Positions 34,162 to 43,217 of a DNA stretch of 64,000 bases are shown in pieces. A program made the translations under genes and the position numbers. The notes beneath the pieces are model-generated. The model worked only from the letters and a program-made list of their open reading frames with translations. It was not told where the DNA came from and did not search any database. The stretch is from Streptomyces sp. NBC_01465 (lineage in GTDB: Bacteria > Actinomycetota > Actinomycetes > Streptomycetales > Streptomycetaceae). The DNA lies in assembly GCF_036227325.1 (NCBI RefSeq), contig NZ_CP109467.1, positions 6,014,001-6,078,000 of the forward strand, given 5' to 3'. Positions within the stretch are counted from its first letter, which is position 1. Each line of letters starts with the position of its first letter.

Positions 34162-34998
34162 GTGGACAGAGACGAACTCGCGCACTTCCTGCGCCGCTGC
34201 CGTGCCCGCCTGGAGCCCTCCGACGTGGGTCTGGCCGCCGGTGCCCGCCGCCGTACGCAAGGACTGCGGCGCGAGGAGGTCGCCCAGCTCACCGGCATGT
34301 CGGTGGACTACTACACGCGTCTGGAGCAGGCCCGCGGCTCGCATCCGTCACGCCAGATGCTCACCGCGCTGGCGCGCGCCCTGCGCCTCAGCGAGGACGA
34401 GCGCGACCATCTCTTCCACCTCACCGGCGAGGAGCCGCCACGCGAGACGAACTCCTCGCTGCACGTGCGCCCCGGGCTGATGATGATCCTCGACCGGCTG
34501 CACGACGCGCCCGCGCAGGTCATGAGCGACTGGGGCGTGGTGCTCGCCATGAACCCGATGGCGATGGCGCTCGGCTGCGAGCGCGAGCCGGGCCGCAACA
34601 TCATTCGGCGCTACTTCACCGACCCGGAAGCCCGCACGATCTTCCCCGTCGAGGACCAGGAGGGGCACGCCCGCTCCCATGTGGCGCAACTGCGCGCGGT
34701 GCTCGCCGCCCGGCCCCAGGACCCCGGTCCGGCCGGCCTCGTGAACGAACTGCTCGCCACCAGCACGGAGTTCGCGGCGCTGTGGGAAAAACACGAGGTG
34801 GCGGTACGGCGATCGGCGGTCAAACGCTTCCTGCACCCGGTGGTGGGGCTCCTGGAGCTGGACTGCGAGGTGCTGGCCGCGGCCGAGCGCGGGCAGAGCC
34901 TGATCGTGCACTCGGCCCGGCCCGGCACGGAGGCGTACGAGCGGCTGCAGCTGCTGCGCGTGGTGGGACTCCAGGACCTCAGCCCGCAAAGTTCCTGA
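34162..34998 (+). CDS. XRE family regulator with MmyB-type ligand domain
   Basis: Regulator of 278 residues. The XRE helix-turn-helix (about 10-75) contains 'LRREEVAQLTGMSVDYYTRL' and 'SRQMLTALARALRLSEDERD'. The rest is the MmyB-like PAS-type ligand-binding domain ('VMSDWGVVLAMNPMAMALGC', 'NIIRRYFTDPEAR'). GTG start preceded by GGAGGG. In Streptomyces these regulators usually repress a neighbouring short-chain dehydrogenase, and such a gene is divergent here. Confidence 0.9.
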   Translation: MDRDELAHFLRRCRARLEPSDVGLAAGARRRTQGLRREEVAQLTGMSVDYYTRLEQARGSHPSRQMLTALARALRLSEDERDHLFHLTGEEPPRETNSSLHVRPGLMMILDRLHDAPAQVMSDWGVVLAMNPMAMALGCEREPGRNIIRRYFTDPEARTIFPVEDQEGHARSHVAQLRAVLAARPQDPGPAGLVNELLATSTEFAALWEKHEVAVRRSAVKRFLHPVVGLLELDCEVLAAAERGQSLIVHSARPGTEAYERLQLLRVVGLQDLSPQSS

Positions 34999-35025
34999 TC
35001 AGAGGCTGTTGTCAGACCCCGGCGC

Positions 35026-35031
35026 TACGGT
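35026..35031 (+). promoter_or_regulatory. -10-like TACGGT box
   Basis: TACGGT ends 6 bases before the ATG at 35038; no Shine-Dalgarno. Confidence 0.4.
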
Positions 35032-35037
35032 GCCTGC

Positions 35038-35742
35038 ATGACTCAATTCGTGCTGGTACCAGGGGCGTGGCTGGGTGCGTGGGCGTGGGACGAGGTGGTG
35101 TCCGAGCTGCGTGAGGCCGGGCACGGGGTCCATCCGCTGACCCTCTCCGGGCTCGCCGAGAAGCGGGACGTGCAGGCAGGGCAGCAGACGCATGTGCGGG
35201 ACATCGTGGGGGAGGTGGAGCGCCTCGATCTGCGCGATGTCGTGCTGGTGGGGCACAGCTACTCGGGCATCCCGGTCGGCCAGGCGGCCGAGCAGATCGG
35301 GGACCGGCTGACCCGGTTGGTCCTCGTCGACGCGATGGTCCCGGCCGACGGCGAGTCCGTCGCCTCGGCCTGGTGGTCGGGGCAGGCGGCGTTCGAGGCC
35401 GAGCTCGCCGCGAACGGCGGATTCTGGGTTCCGTGGGCCGTCGAGGAGTTCGACGGCCAGGACCTCTCCGAGGAGCAGATCGCACGGCTGCTGAGCCGTG
35501 CGACGCCCCAGCAGGCCGCCACGGTGACCGAACCGGCCGTGCTGGAGCGCTCGCTGGGCGCGCTCCCGGCGACGTACGTCAAGTGTCTGCTCGACGGCGA
35601 CGAGCCGAGCGGCGCCGTGGCCAAGCTGCTGGCGGAGAGCGAGGGGCGCTGGAAGCTCGTCGAGATGAACACCGGGCACTGGCCGATGCTCTCGCAGCCG
35701 CACGAGCTGGCGTCGGTCCTGCTGGGAGCGGCCGTTTCATGA
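35038..35742 (+). CDS. Alpha/beta hydrolase (esterase type)
   Basis: Hydrolase of 234 residues, compact salicylate-esterase/hydroxynitrile-lyase-like type: 'FVLVPGAWLGAWAWDEVVSE', nucleophile Ser in 'VVLVGHSYSGIPVGQ', acid in 'LDGDEPSGAV' region and His in 'MNTGHWPMLSQP'. The start has a -10-like box 6 bases upstream and no RBS. It follows the XRE gene by 39 bases. Substrate unknown. Confidence 0.85.
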   Translation: MTQFVLVPGAWLGAWAWDEVVSELREAGHGVHPLTLSGLAEKRDVQAGQQTHVRDIVGEVERLDLRDVVLVGHSYSGIPVGQAAEQIGDRLTRLVLVDAMVPADGESVASAWWSGQAAFEAELAANGGFWVPWAVEEFDGQDLSEEQIARLLSRATPQQAATVTEPAVLERSLGALPATYVKCLLDGDEPSGAVAKLLAESEGRWKLVEMNTGHWPMLSQPHELASVLLGAAVS

Positions 35743-35794
35743 TCGCCGTCTCAGATAGTAGGAAGTCCGAGTATTTGTAGAGACAGACCGGCGG

Positions 35795-35894
35795 GGCTCC
35801 CCTAGCTTTGTAGGAGCCGAACGTCTCGCTAGACCCAGCGAATGGCGGTCGTGAGCCGGTGCCCCGATGCAGGCAACCCCTGCGGCACCCGCTC
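35795..35894 (+). ncRNA. Candidate structured leader RNA
   Basis: Three consecutive stems are visible: GGCTCC/GGAGCC (35795-35800 with 35813-35818), TCGCT/AGCGA (35826-35830 with 35837-35841), and a long stem: GAGC/GCTC, GGTGCC/GGCACC, then GCAGG/CCTGC closing a CAACC loop (35853-35894), with an asymmetric CCGAT bulge. The region lies 73 bases upstream of a 42-aa gene with a good RBS. It could be a riboswitch-like leader or a small RNA. The 'CCGATG..GGCAACC' order faintly recalls the SAM-I core, but other core parts are missing. Confidence 0.4.
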
Positions 35895-35966
35895 CCCGCC
35901 CCTTCCGGCGCCTCGAATCACCCCCGTGATCTTCGTGATCTCCCAGGATTCAAGGAGTCGATCACC

Positions 35967-36095
35967 ATGGCCGAGACGACTGTCCGCCGCGTCCGTCACA
36001 CCTCCCGCACGAGCGAGTCCGACCGCAAGAACGCCGCGGCGGCACTCCAGCGGGCCCTCGACCGCCGTGACAACGGCGGCGCTACGGGGCACTAG
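35967..36095 (+). CDS. Small basic protein, 42 aa
   Basis: Product 'MAETTVRRVRHTSRTSESDR' followed by 'KNAAAALQRALDRRDNGGAT' and GH. AAGGAG lies 9 bases before the ATG, a strong site. It is basic at the N-terminus with a central helix, and looks like a small conserved Streptomyces protein. Function unknown. It is preceded by the structured leader candidate, which suggests regulated translation. Confidence 0.6.
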   Translation: MAETTVRRVRHTSRTSESDRKNAAAALQRALDRRDNGGATGH

Positions 36096-36108
36096 CCCAT
36101 ACCGGACA

Positions 36109-36114
36109 TACGGT
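36109..36114 (+). promoter_or_regulatory. -10-like TACGGT box
   Basis: TACGGT ends 6 bases before the ATG at 36121; no Shine-Dalgarno. Confidence 0.4.
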
Positions 36115-36120
36115 GCGCGT

Positions 36121-36909
36121 ATGAGTACAGGTACGAGCACCGTGACTGTCCCCTGCACCGACACCGAATTCGCCGGCCGGGCCGCCCTGGTCACCGGCGC
36201 CGCATCGGGCATCGGCCTCGCCGTGGCCCGGCGCCTCGCCGCCGGAGGAGCCGCCGTCGTCCTCGCCGACCTCGACGAGGAGGCCGCGCGCAAGGCGGCA
36301 GCCTCCATCGGGTCCACCGGCGCGCGTGCCGCTGCCGTACGCCTCGATGTCACCGACCCGGCGTCCGCCGAGGCCGCGGTGGCCTTCGCCGTACGGACCT
36401 TCGGCGGGCTGCATCTGGCCGTCAACAACGCCGGGATCGGCGGGCCCAGCGCGCACACCGCCGAGTATGGGGTCGACGACTGGCGGCGCGTTCTGGAGAC
36501 CAATCTGTCGGGGGTCTTCTACGCGATGCGCGCCGAGCTGCCCGCGTTGGTCGCCGCGGGGGGCGGGGCGGTCGTCAATATGGCGTCCGTGCTCGGTGCC
36601 AATGGGTTTGCGGGGTCGCCCGCGTACACCGCCGCCAAGCATGGGGTCATCGGGCTGACCAAGACGGCCGCGCTCGAGTACGCGGACCGGCGGGTCCGGG
36701 TCAACGCGATCGGCCCCGGCTTCATCGAGACGGCCCTGCTGGCCGATCTCGATGCCGGGGCCCGCGCGTTTCTCGCTGCCCTGCATCCGGCGGGGAGGCT
36801 GGGGCGTCCGGAGGAGGTCGCGGAACTTACGGCGTTCCTGCTCTCCGACCGGGCGTCGTTCGTGCAGGGGAGCTACCACTTGGTGGACGGGGGGTACGAC
36901 GCGAGGTGA
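36121..36909 (+). CDS. SDR family oxidoreductase
   Basis: Classical short-chain dehydrogenase of 262 residues. Cofactor motif 'VTGAASGIGLAVARRLAAGG' with Asp in 'LADLDEE', suggesting NAD preference. Active site: 'NNAGIGGP', Ser in 'VNMASVLGANGFAGS', Tyr-x3-Lys in 'PAYTAAKHGVIGLTKTAALE'. ATG 36121 chosen because the long upstream frame runs through the leader region and small gene. Substrate unknown. Confidence 0.9.
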   Translation: MSTGTSTVTVPCTDTEFAGRAALVTGAASGIGLAVARRLAAGGAAVVLADLDEEAARKAAASIGSTGARAAAVRLDVTDPASAEAAVAFAVRTFGGLHLAVNNAGIGGPSAHTAEYGVDDWRRVLETNLSGVFYAMRAELPALVAAGGGAVVNMASVLGANGFAGSPAYTAAKHGVIGLTKTAALEYADRRVRVNAIGPGFIETALLADLDAGARAFLAALHPAGRLGRPEEVAELTAFLLSDRASFVQGSYHLVDGGYDAR

Positions 36910-36959
36910 GGTGGGGCGGGCCAGGGCGGAGATTTCCCCCACCCCGCCCCTTCCCGAAA

Positions 36960-37066
36960 CTGGGGGCTCCGCCCCCAGACCCCCCGGGCCCCAGTGAGCG
37001 GGGGCTTCGCCCCCTGCACCCCCGTAAGCGACCTTCGGCCGCTTGTCCTCAATCGCCGGACGGGCT
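36960..37066. repeat. Streptomyces GC-rich intergenic repeat element
   Basis: Three short hairpins in a row: CTGGGGGC/GCCCCCAG (36960-36978), GGGGGC/GCCCCC (37000-37014), AAGCG/CGCTT (37026-37044), followed by the string cctcaatcgccggacgggct. Elements of this type recur between convergent genes in Streptomyces, and here it separates the convergent SDR and phosphatase genes. It probably acts as a bidirectional terminator. Confidence 0.7.
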
Positions 37067-37071
37067 AAAAA

Positions 37072-38640
37072 CTACCTTCCGCGCTTGATCTCGAAGTGGT
37101 CGATCCGCGCTCCGCTCTCCGCCAGCGCGCTCACCTTCAGCCGCGCATCGTGCCCGGCCGTCACCTCGACCGCCAGGAACGAGTACCCCGTGTACCGCAC
37201 CCGCGACCACTCCACCGTCTCGACGGCCTTCCCGCCGCCCTTGACGGAGTGCCAAGTGGGCACGGACTCCTGGTCGTTGACCTTGCCCTCGAAGCTGTCC
37301 GGCGCCGGGAAGTCGTACAGCGACTTGCCCGCACCGCCCGCCGTCACGTACACGATCCCGTCCCGCGTCGGGTCGGTCCTCGCGCCGATCGGGATCGTCC
37401 TGCCGACCGCCCCGCCCTTCACCGCGTCCGTCCGCTCGTAGACGTGGTTGTGGCCGTTGATGACCAGGTCCACCTCGTGCTTCTCGAAGACCGGTACCCA
37501 CTCGTCGCGCACCCCGCCGTCCGAGGCGTGCGAGTTGGTCGTCGAGAACGCACAGTGGTGGAAGAAGATGACGATGAAGTCGACGTCGCGCCGCGCCCGC
37601 AGCTCGCCGAGCCGCTTGTCCAGCCACTTCGTCTGCTTGCCCGCGCTGATCCCGTAGTTGGCGGGGATCTCGTACGAGACGTCATTGGCGTCCAGCGCCA
37701 CCACGCCCACGTTCCCGTGCACGAACGAGTACACACCCGGCTGGTTCACCGGGTCGGGGCCGTTGTCGGGCAGCGTCCAGCGCGCGTTCTGGCCGCCGTA
37801 GCCGTTGGGGGAGTACCAGGCCTCCATGTCGTGGTTGCCGGTCGTCACCATCCACGGCACGGTCTTGGCGACCGACTCCGTCTGCGCCAGGAACTGGTCC
37901 CAGGTGCGGGCGTCGTAGACGTCGCTCGACTGGCCCGAGCCGGACGGGTCCGCGTAGCAGATGTCGCCCGCGTGCAGGTGAAACGCCGGGTTCTGGCCGA
38001 GGATCAGCTGGTCGTTGCCGAGCGCGTGGTAGCTCACGCCCTGGTCGCCGAAGGCGGTGAAAGTGAAGGAGCCGGCGTGCGAGGGCGCGGTCGTGAAGGT
38101 GCCGAGCGTGCCCAGGTTCTTGCGGTCCGCCGGGTCGAAGCCGTCGTGGCCGACGCCGTAGTAGTACGTCGTGCCCGCCTGCAGCCGGTCGAGGCCCGCG
38201 TGCACGTAGTACTGCTCGGCGGCCGCGATCTTCCCGCCGTTCAGGCTCGGCGTCGTCAAGTGCCTGACCTCGGCGTCGATCTTCCGGCTGAGCTCCCAGG
38301 GGGTGCGCCCGATCCGGATGTACGGACGCTTCACCGCGAAGGGGACCTGCCAGGAGACCACCATCTGGGTCTTGGGGTCGGCCCCGTACGCGAGGTGCCG
38401 GCCGAAGGGCGCGACCAGCGAACCGTCCACGTGCGACGCGGAGTTGGAGGGCAGGTACGCGGGGGCGGCCGAGGCCTGGGAGGCGCCCATGGTGGCGCCG
38501 GCACCGGCAACTGCCGCCGTGGCGACGCCGGTTCGCAGCACGCCGCGCCGCGAGAGTCTGGTGCGAAGGAATTCGTGCTGCTCCGCCATGCTCATACGGT
38601 CGGCGAGCTTCTCGGGTATACCGAAGCGAGGGATGTCCAT
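37072..38640 (-). CDS. Tat-exported purple acid phosphatase-like metallophosphoesterase
   Basis: Secreted phosphatase of 522 residues. A Tat signal is seen: 'RLSRRGVLRTGVATAAVAG' ending near 'SQASAAP'. An N-terminal fibronectin-III-like domain (about 75-195) precedes the two-metal domain with 'FTAFGDQGVSY', 'HLHAGDICYAD', 'VTTGNHDMEAW', 'IFFHHCAFS' and 'VINGHNHVYERTD'. The GDxxY Tyr and the GHxH pair fit purple acid phosphatase. ATG 38640 has GGAGGAG at 10 bases. It likely releases phosphate outside the cell; no PHO box was checked. Confidence 0.9.
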   Translation of the reverse strand: MDIPRFGIPEKLADRMSMAEQHEFLRTRLSRRGVLRTGVATAAVAGAGATMGASQASAAPAYLPSNSASHVDGSLVAPFGRHLAYGADPKTQMVVSWQVPFAVKRPYIRIGRTPWELSRKIDAEVRHLTTPSLNGGKIAAAEQYYVHAGLDRLQAGTTYYYGVGHDGFDPADRKNLGTLGTFTTAPSHAGSFTFTAFGDQGVSYHALGNDQLILGQNPAFHLHAGDICYADPSGSGQSSDVYDARTWDQFLAQTESVAKTVPWMVTTGNHDMEAWYSPNGYGGQNARWTLPDNGPDPVNQPGVYSFVHGNVGVVALDANDVSYEIPANYGISAGKQTKWLDKRLGELRARRDVDFIVIFFHHCAFSTTNSHASDGGVRDEWVPVFEKHEVDLVINGHNHVYERTDAVKGGAVGRTIPIGARTDPTRDGIVYVTAGGAGKSLYDFPAPDSFEGKVNDQESVPTWHSVKGGGKAVETVEWSRVRYTGYSFLAVEVTAGHDARLKVSALAESGARIDHFEIKRGR

Positions 38641-38758
38641 GGCCGGAAATCTCCTCCGCCCACCTGACTTCTCTCTGCCCGCCAGGTGAACGGGACACGT
38701 ACAGCTCCCCATGTGTCCGTATGGCGGACGGAGGATGTCAACCCATGGGACGGGCCGC

Positions 38759-38764
38759 TAAGCT
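38759..38764 (+). promoter_or_regulatory. -10-like TAAGCT box
   Basis: TAAGCT ends 6 bases before the leuB ATG; GTCAAC lies 16 bases upstream as a weak -35. Leaderless start likely. Confidence 0.45.
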
Positions 38765-38770
38765 CCCGGC

Positions 38771-39814
38771 ATGTCTCGCAGCATCAAACTCGCAGTGATC
38801 CCCGGTGACGGCATCGGTCAGGAAGTCGTGGCCCAGGGTCTCAAGGTCCTCTCCGCCGTCCTTCCGCAGGATGTGAAGCTGGAGACCACCGACTTCGACT
38901 TCGGCGCCAAGCGCTACCACGCGACCGGTGAGACCCTCACCGACGCCGACCTCGACGCGCTGAAGCCGCACGACGCGATCCTCCTCGGCGCGATCGGCGA
39001 CCCCTCGGTCCCGTCCGGCGTCCTGGAGCGCGGCTTCCTCCTCAAGCTTCGCTTCGCCTTCGACCACCACGTCAACCTCCGTCCCAGCAAGCTGCTCCCG
39101 GGTGTGGCGACGCCCCTCGCGGGCCAGCCGGAGATCGACTTCGTGGTCGTACGCGAAGGAACCGAAGGCCCGTACACGGGCAACGGCGGCACCATCCGCA
39201 AGGGCACCCCGCACGAGGTCGCCACCGAGGTCTCCGTCAACACGGCCTTCGGTGTCGAGCGTGTGGTCCGCGACGCCTTCGCCCGCGCCCAGGCCCGCCC
39301 GCGCAAGAAGATCACGCTCGTCCACAAGAACAACGTGCTGACCTTCGCGGGTCACCTGTGGACGAACGTCTTCAACGCGGTGGCCAAGGAGTTTCCCGAG
39401 GTCACCACGGACTACATCCACGTGGACGCCGCGACGATCTACCTCGTCACGGACCCCGCCCGCTTCGACGTGATCGTCACCGACAACCTCTTCGGCGACA
39501 TCATCACGGACCTCGCCGCGGCCGTCTCCGGAGGCATCGGCGTCGCCGCATCGGGCAACATCAACCCGTCGGGCGACTTCCCGTCGATGTTCGAGCCGGT
39601 CCACGGATCGGCCCCGGACATCGCGGGCCAGGGCAAGGCCGACCCCTCTGCCACCGTCCTGTCCGTCGCCCTCCTGCTGCGTCACCTCGGCTACGAGACC
39701 GAGGCGGCCCGCATCGAGACCGCCGTCTCCGCCGACCTCGCGGAGCGCGGCACCGCCGCCCGTACGACGGACGAGATCGGCGACGCGCTCGTATCCCGAG
39801 TAGTGGCGAGTTGA
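38771..39814 (+). CDS. leuB: 3-isopropylmalate dehydrogenase
   Basis: NAD-dependent oxidative decarboxylase of leucine synthesis, 347 residues, actinobacterial type II. Hallmarks: '[14 protein letters not shown]' at the N-terminus, substrate Arg residues in '[15 protein letters not shown]', '[15 protein letters not shown]', and the metal/NAD motif '[20 protein letters not shown]' then '[19 protein letters not shown]'. The tail and spacing exclude isocitrate dehydrogenase. No RBS but a -10-like box 6 bases before ATG. A T-tailed terminator follows. Confidence 0.95.
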   Translation: MSRSIKLAVIPGDGIGQEVVAQGLKVLSAVLPQDVKLETTDFDFGAKRYHATGETLTDADLDALKPHDAILLGAIGDPSVPSGVLERGFLLKLRFAFDHHVNLRPSKLLPGVATPLAGQPEIDFVVVREGTEGPYTGNGGTIRKGTPHEVATEVSVNTAFGVERVVRDAFARAQARPRKKITLVHKNNVLTFAGHLWTNVFNAVAKEFPEVTTDYIHVDAATIYLVTDPARFDVIVTDNLFGDIITDLAAAVSGGIGVAASGNINPSGDFPSMFEPVHGSAPDIAGQGKADPSATVLSVALLLRHLGYETEAARIETAVSADLAERGTAARTTDEIGDALVSRVVAS

Positions 39815-39837
39815 CCCGCTCCGACTGATGAATTGAT

Positions 39838-39878
39838 CACAGCCGCCGGGTCGCACAGACACCCGGCGGCTGTGTTTT
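39838..39878 (+). terminator. Terminator after leuB
   Basis: Perfect 14-bp arms CACAGCCGCCGGGT (39838-39851) and complement (39861-39874), loop 9, followed by TTTT. Confidence 0.92.
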
Positions 39879-40048
39879 GCGGTCTACGGGTGCCACCATC
39901 GACCATGGACCGCAATCACGCCGTTTCGTACAGAGGCCTTCGCGAGCGATAATCGAACGTGGGCCGTGGTACGTGCGGATGCTCGGACGTCCTAGTAGCG
40001 ACGTGAGCGCGGTCCGTCACAAATACACCGGTGAAGGACAGACGACTC

Positions 40049-41137
40049 ATGACGACGCCCACGATCGAGCTCAAGCCCACCTCGACCCCGCTGTCCGACG
40101 CGGAGCGCGAGGCGATCCTGGCCAGCCCCGGCTTCGGCCGCCACTTCACCGACCACATGGTGATCATCAAGTGGACGGACGGCCGCGGCTGGCACGACGG
40201 CCAGCTCGTCCCGTACGGACCGCTCTCCCTGGACCCCGCGACGAACGTCCTGCACTACGCGCAGGAGATCTTCGAGGGCCTCAAGGCGTACCGCCAGCCC
40301 GACGGCACGGTCGCGACCTTCCGCCCGGAGATGAACGCCAAGCGCTTCCAGTCCTCGGCGCACCGGCTGGGGATGCCCGAGCTCCCGGTCGAGACGTTCA
40401 TCGAGGCGTGCGACCTGCTGGTCCAGCAGGACGAGGCGTGGGTGCCGGCCCACGGCGGCGAGGAGTCCCTGTACCTGCGCCCCTTCATGATCGCGACCGA
40501 GGTCGGCCTGGGCGTGAAGCCCGCCAACGAGTACCTCTTCATCGTGATCGCGTCCCCCGCCGGCGCGTACTTCCCCGGCGGCGTGAAGCCGGTCTCGATC
40601 TGGCTCTCCGAGGACCGCGTCCGCGCCGTCCCCGGCGGCATGGGCGACGCCAAGACCGGCGGCAACTACGCGGCGTCCCTCCTCGCGCAGGCGGAAGCGG
40701 CGGCGAAGGGCTGCGACCAGGTCGCGTACCTCGACGCGGTCGAGCACAAGTGGGTCGAAGAGCTCGGCGGCATGAACCTGTACTTCGTGTACGGCAACAA
40801 GATCGTCACCCCGACCCTCACCGGCTCCCTCCTCGCGGGCATCACCCGCGACTCCCTCCTCGCGGTCGCCCGCGACCTGGGCTACGAGTCGGAGGAGGCC
40901 CGCGTCTCGATCGACCAGTGGCGCGAGGACACCGAGAACGGCACCCTGACGGAGGTCTTCGCCTGCGGTACCGCCGCGGTGATCACCCCCGTCGGCACGG
41001 TCAAGTCGAACGCGGCCGAGTGGCAGCAGTCCTCCGGCAAGCCGGGCGAGGTCACCCTCAGGCTCCGCGAGGCGCTGCTCGACATCCAGCGCGGCGTGTC
41101 CGAGGACCGGCACGGCTGGATGCACCGACTGGGCTGA
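40049..41137 (+). CDS. ilvE: Branched-chain amino acid aminotransferase
   Basis: PLP-dependent class IV aminotransferase of 362 residues, last step of valine, leucine and isoleucine synthesis. The Schiff-base Lys is K202 in '[20 protein letters not shown]', and the class signature continues with '[18 protein letters not shown]' and '[15 protein letters not shown]'. The ATG at 40049 has GAAGGA at 10 bases spacing; a GTG at 40031 would include that site and is rejected. The 150-base gap after the leuB terminator holds a GATAAT box at 39948-39953, a possible promoter. Confidence 0.96.
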   Translation: MTTPTIELKPTSTPLSDAEREAILASPGFGRHFTDHMVIIKWTDGRGWHDGQLVPYGPLSLDPATNVLHYAQEIFEGLKAYRQPDGTVATFRPEMNAKRFQSSAHRLGMPELPVETFIEACDLLVQQDEAWVPAHGGEESLYLRPFMIATEVGLGVKPANEYLFIVIASPAGAYFPGGVKPVSIWLSEDRVRAVPGGMGDAKTGGNYAASLLAQAEAAAKGCDQVAYLDAVEHKWVEELGGMNLYFVYGNKIVTPTLTGSLLAGITRDSLLAVARDLGYESEEARVSIDQWREDTENGTLTEVFACGTAAVITPVGTVKSNAAEWQQSSGKPGEVTLRLREALLDIQRGVSEDRHGWMHRLG

Positions 41138-41160
41138 CCGGCCCGGCAGTTGTACGCATT

Positions 41161-41198
41161 CCGAGGGCGCCCCGCGATCACGCGCGGGGCGCCCTCGG
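41161..41198 (+). terminator. Terminator after ilvE
   Basis: Perfect 16-bp stem, 41161-41176 and 41183-41198, loop of 6 bases. Confidence 0.92.
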
Positions 41199-41247
41199 CG
41201 TATGCCCGGCCACCTGTCCCGTCCGGCGGGACGGGTTCCCGGCGTGG

Positions 41248-42120
41248 TCACTTCAGCGCGGGTGGGCCCTGCTCGATGCGGCGCAGGACCGGTGCGAGGC
41301 GGTCGAGGTCGGGGCCGGTCTGGATCTGACGCTCGTCCCACCAGGTGGCGCCCGCCTCGGCCAACGGGGCGATCAGGTCGAGGGTCTTGGCGGGGTCGTC
41401 GCCCGGTGTGGCACCGCCGAGGACGATCTCGTACGGGTCACCGGCCGGCCGCTCCCCGCGCTGCTCGTGGACGTACGCCACCAGGTCACGGACCTGGTCG
41501 ACGGGCGGGATGTGCCCGTGCTTGGCGTCGGCGAAGAGAGGGACCGCGCCGTCCCAGCGGGCCGCCCGGCGCATGGGTGGGCGGTTGGGCCAGAAGCCTG
41601 CGACCCAGACGGGAGGGCGGGGGCGCTGCACGGTGGCGGGGAGCAGGGTGACGTCGCGTACCTGGAAGTGCGGGCCGTTGTGGTCGACGGCCTCGCCCGA
41701 CCAGAAGCGCTCCAGCAGCCCGAGCCCTTCGTCGAGCCGCTCGGCCAGGACCTTGGGGTCGGTGGTCTCGCCGAAGGCGGCGTACTCGTCCGCGACGGGC
41801 CCGCCGAGCCCGGTGGCGAAGGTGACCCGGCCGCCGCTCAGGGCGTCCAACGTGGCGACCTGACGGGCGAGTTGCTGCGGGCGGCGGCGGGCGACGGGGG
41901 TGATCAGGGTGCCGAGGCGGATCCGGGAGGTGGCCAGGGCGGCGGCGGTCAGCAGCATCCAGGGGTCGCCGAAGGGGCGGCCCTGGTGGGTGCGGTGCAG
42001 CACGTGGTCCCAGACGAACAGGCCGTCCCACCCTGCCTGTTCAGCTGCTACGGCCACTTTCGCGACGGCCCTGGGGTCGGCGAAGTCGCCGAAGTTCGGA
42101 ATGTTCACCGAGAAGCGCAT
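41248..42120 (-). CDS. LLM class flavin-dependent oxidoreductase
   Basis: Luciferase-like F420- or FMN-dependent oxidoreductase of 290 residues: 'VAVAAEQAGWDGLFVWDHVL', 'ATSRIRLGTLITPVARRRPQ', 'VTFATGLGGP', 'PRPPVWVAGFWPNRPPMRRA'. ATG 42120 gives the expected first strand 'MRFSVNIPNFGDFADP'; RBS is weak. It is divergent from two acetyltransferase genes. Substrate unknown. Confidence 0.85.
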   Translation of the reverse strand: MRFSVNIPNFGDFADPRAVAKVAVAAEQAGWDGLFVWDHVLHRTHQGRPFGDPWMLLTAAALATSRIRLGTLITPVARRRPQQLARQVATLDALSGGRVTFATGLGGPVADEYAAFGETTDPKVLAERLDEGLGLLERFWSGEAVDHNGPHFQVRDVTLLPATVQRPRPPVWVAGFWPNRPPMRRAARWDGAVPLFADAKHGHIPPVDQVRDLVAYVHEQRGERPAGDPYEIVLGGATPGDDPAKTLDLIAPLAEAGATWWDERQIQTGPDLDRLAPVLRRIEQGPPALK

Positions 42121-42211
42121 CAGCGCATGGTGCCGGACGGCGCCGGACCCGGCAATCGCTTTGCGGTGCAAACCGATCGACATCCCGATCTTGAGTGTGT
42201 TGGCTGGAGGC

Positions 42212-42754
42212 ATGCCCGAACTGCGTACCGACCGCCTTCTGCTCCGCCAGTGGCAGGATTCCGACCTTGAGCCCTGGGCCGCGATGAACGCCGATCCCGA
42301 GGTCCGTCGGCACCTGGGGGCGCTGCTGACCCGGGAGGAGAGCGACGCCGGGGTGGCGCTGATGCGGGCGGAGTTCGGCGAGCGGGGATTCGGCTGGTGG
42401 GCGCTGGAAGTACGGGAGAGCGGTGAGTTCGTCGGACGCGCCGGCCTGGACGTGGTGATGGAGGGTCTGCCGTACACCGGGGTGGATGTCGGGTGGCGGC
42501 TGACGCGCTCGGCGTGGGGCAACGGGTACGCCACCGAGGCCGCCCGGGCCTGTCTGGACTTCGGCTTCGGGACTCTCGGGCTGCGGGAGATCGTCGCGTC
42601 GACGACCGTCCACAACCTCCGCTCGCAGGCCGTGATGCGCAGGCTCGGCATGACCAGGGACCCGGCCGACGACTTCGAGGATCCGAGCGTGCCCGAGGGG
42701 CCGCTGCGGCGGTGTGTGCTGTACCGGACGGGCGATGTCAGACCTGGTTGTTAG
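42212..42754 (+). CDS. GNAT acetyltransferase, RimJ/RimL type
   Basis: Acetyltransferase of 180 residues: 'RTDRLLLRQWQDSDLEPWAA', 'DVGWRLTRSAWGNGYATEAA' (acetyl-CoA loop GNGYAT), 'VHNLRSQAVMRRLGMTRDP'. GGAGG is only 1 base before the ATG, so the start may be slightly different; no better codon is seen. It is followed after 10 bases by another GNAT gene and then a methyltransferase, probably one transcript. Confidence 0.83.
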   Translation: MPELRTDRLLLRQWQDSDLEPWAAMNADPEVRRHLGALLTREESDAGVALMRAEFGERGFGWWALEVRESGEFVGRAGLDVVMEGLPYTGVDVGWRLTRSAWGNGYATEAARACLDFGFGTLGLREIVASTTVHNLRSQAVMRRLGMTRDPADDFEDPSVPEGPLRRCVLYRTGDVRPGC

Positions 42755-42757
42755 CGT
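42752..42757 (+). promoter_or_regulatory. -10-like TAGCGT box
   Basis: TAGCGT overlaps the previous stop and ends 7 bases before the ATG at 42765. A GGAG is also present, so this start can use either route. Confidence 0.3.
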
Positions 42758-42764
42758 GGAGTGC

Positions 42765-43217
42765 ATGATCGAGCCGAGCACGACCGCAGTCCAGATCGTT
42801 GTCACCGATGCCCCCGGCCCGGTGGACACGGCGCTTCTCTCGGACGGGCTCGACGTGTTCAACGTCGAGCAGACCGGGATCGACGACCGGCGGCCGCTCG
42901 CCGTCCTCGCCAGAGACCCCGAGACGCAGAAGGTGGTCGGCGGACTGACCGGGCGCACCTCGCTCGGGCTCTTCTTCCTGGACCTGTTCCATCTGCCGCC
43001 CGCGCTGCGTGGCGGTGGGCTCGGCAGCCGGATCCTGCGGCTGGCGGAGGACGAGGCGCGGGCGCGGGGGTGCCGGTCCGCCGTGCTCTACACGATCAGC
43101 TTTCAGGCGCCCGGCTTCTACTTGAAGCACGGCTGGAAAGTGATGGGGGAGGTTCCCTGCGATCCGGTCGGTACGAGCAGGGTCTACCTGACCAAAGACC
43201 TCTCCCAGGAGCCGTGA
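42765..43217 (+). CDS. GNAT acetyltransferase
   Basis: Acetyltransferase of 150 residues: 'FFLDLFHLPPALRGGGLGSR' carries the acetyl-CoA loop RGGGLG, and 'TISFQAPGFYLKHGWKVMGE' is the typical C-terminal beta-bulge helix. Similar proteins are annotated as GNATs of unknown substrate. GGAG lies 4 bases before the ATG. Its stop overlaps the ATG of the methyltransferase by one base. Confidence 0.83.
   Translation: MIEPSTTAVQIVVTDAPGPVDTALLSDGLDVFNVEQTGIDDRRPLAVLARDPETQKVVGGLTGRTSLGLFFLDLFHLPPALRGGGLGSRILRLAEDEARARGCRSAVLYTISFQAPGFYLKHGWKVMGEVPCDPVGTSRVYLTKDLSQEP

Noticed and set aside
35743..35966. tRNA or standard riboswitch
   Set aside because: No cloverleaf or CCA end; no TPP, cobalamin or c-di-AMP core recognised. 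SAM-I similarity limited to a short string, so reported only as an unassigned structured RNA.
36910..37071. Insertion sequence or attachment site
   Set aside because: No transposase, terminal repeats or target duplication; the hairpins and ending string fit a known type of Streptomyces intergenic repeat.
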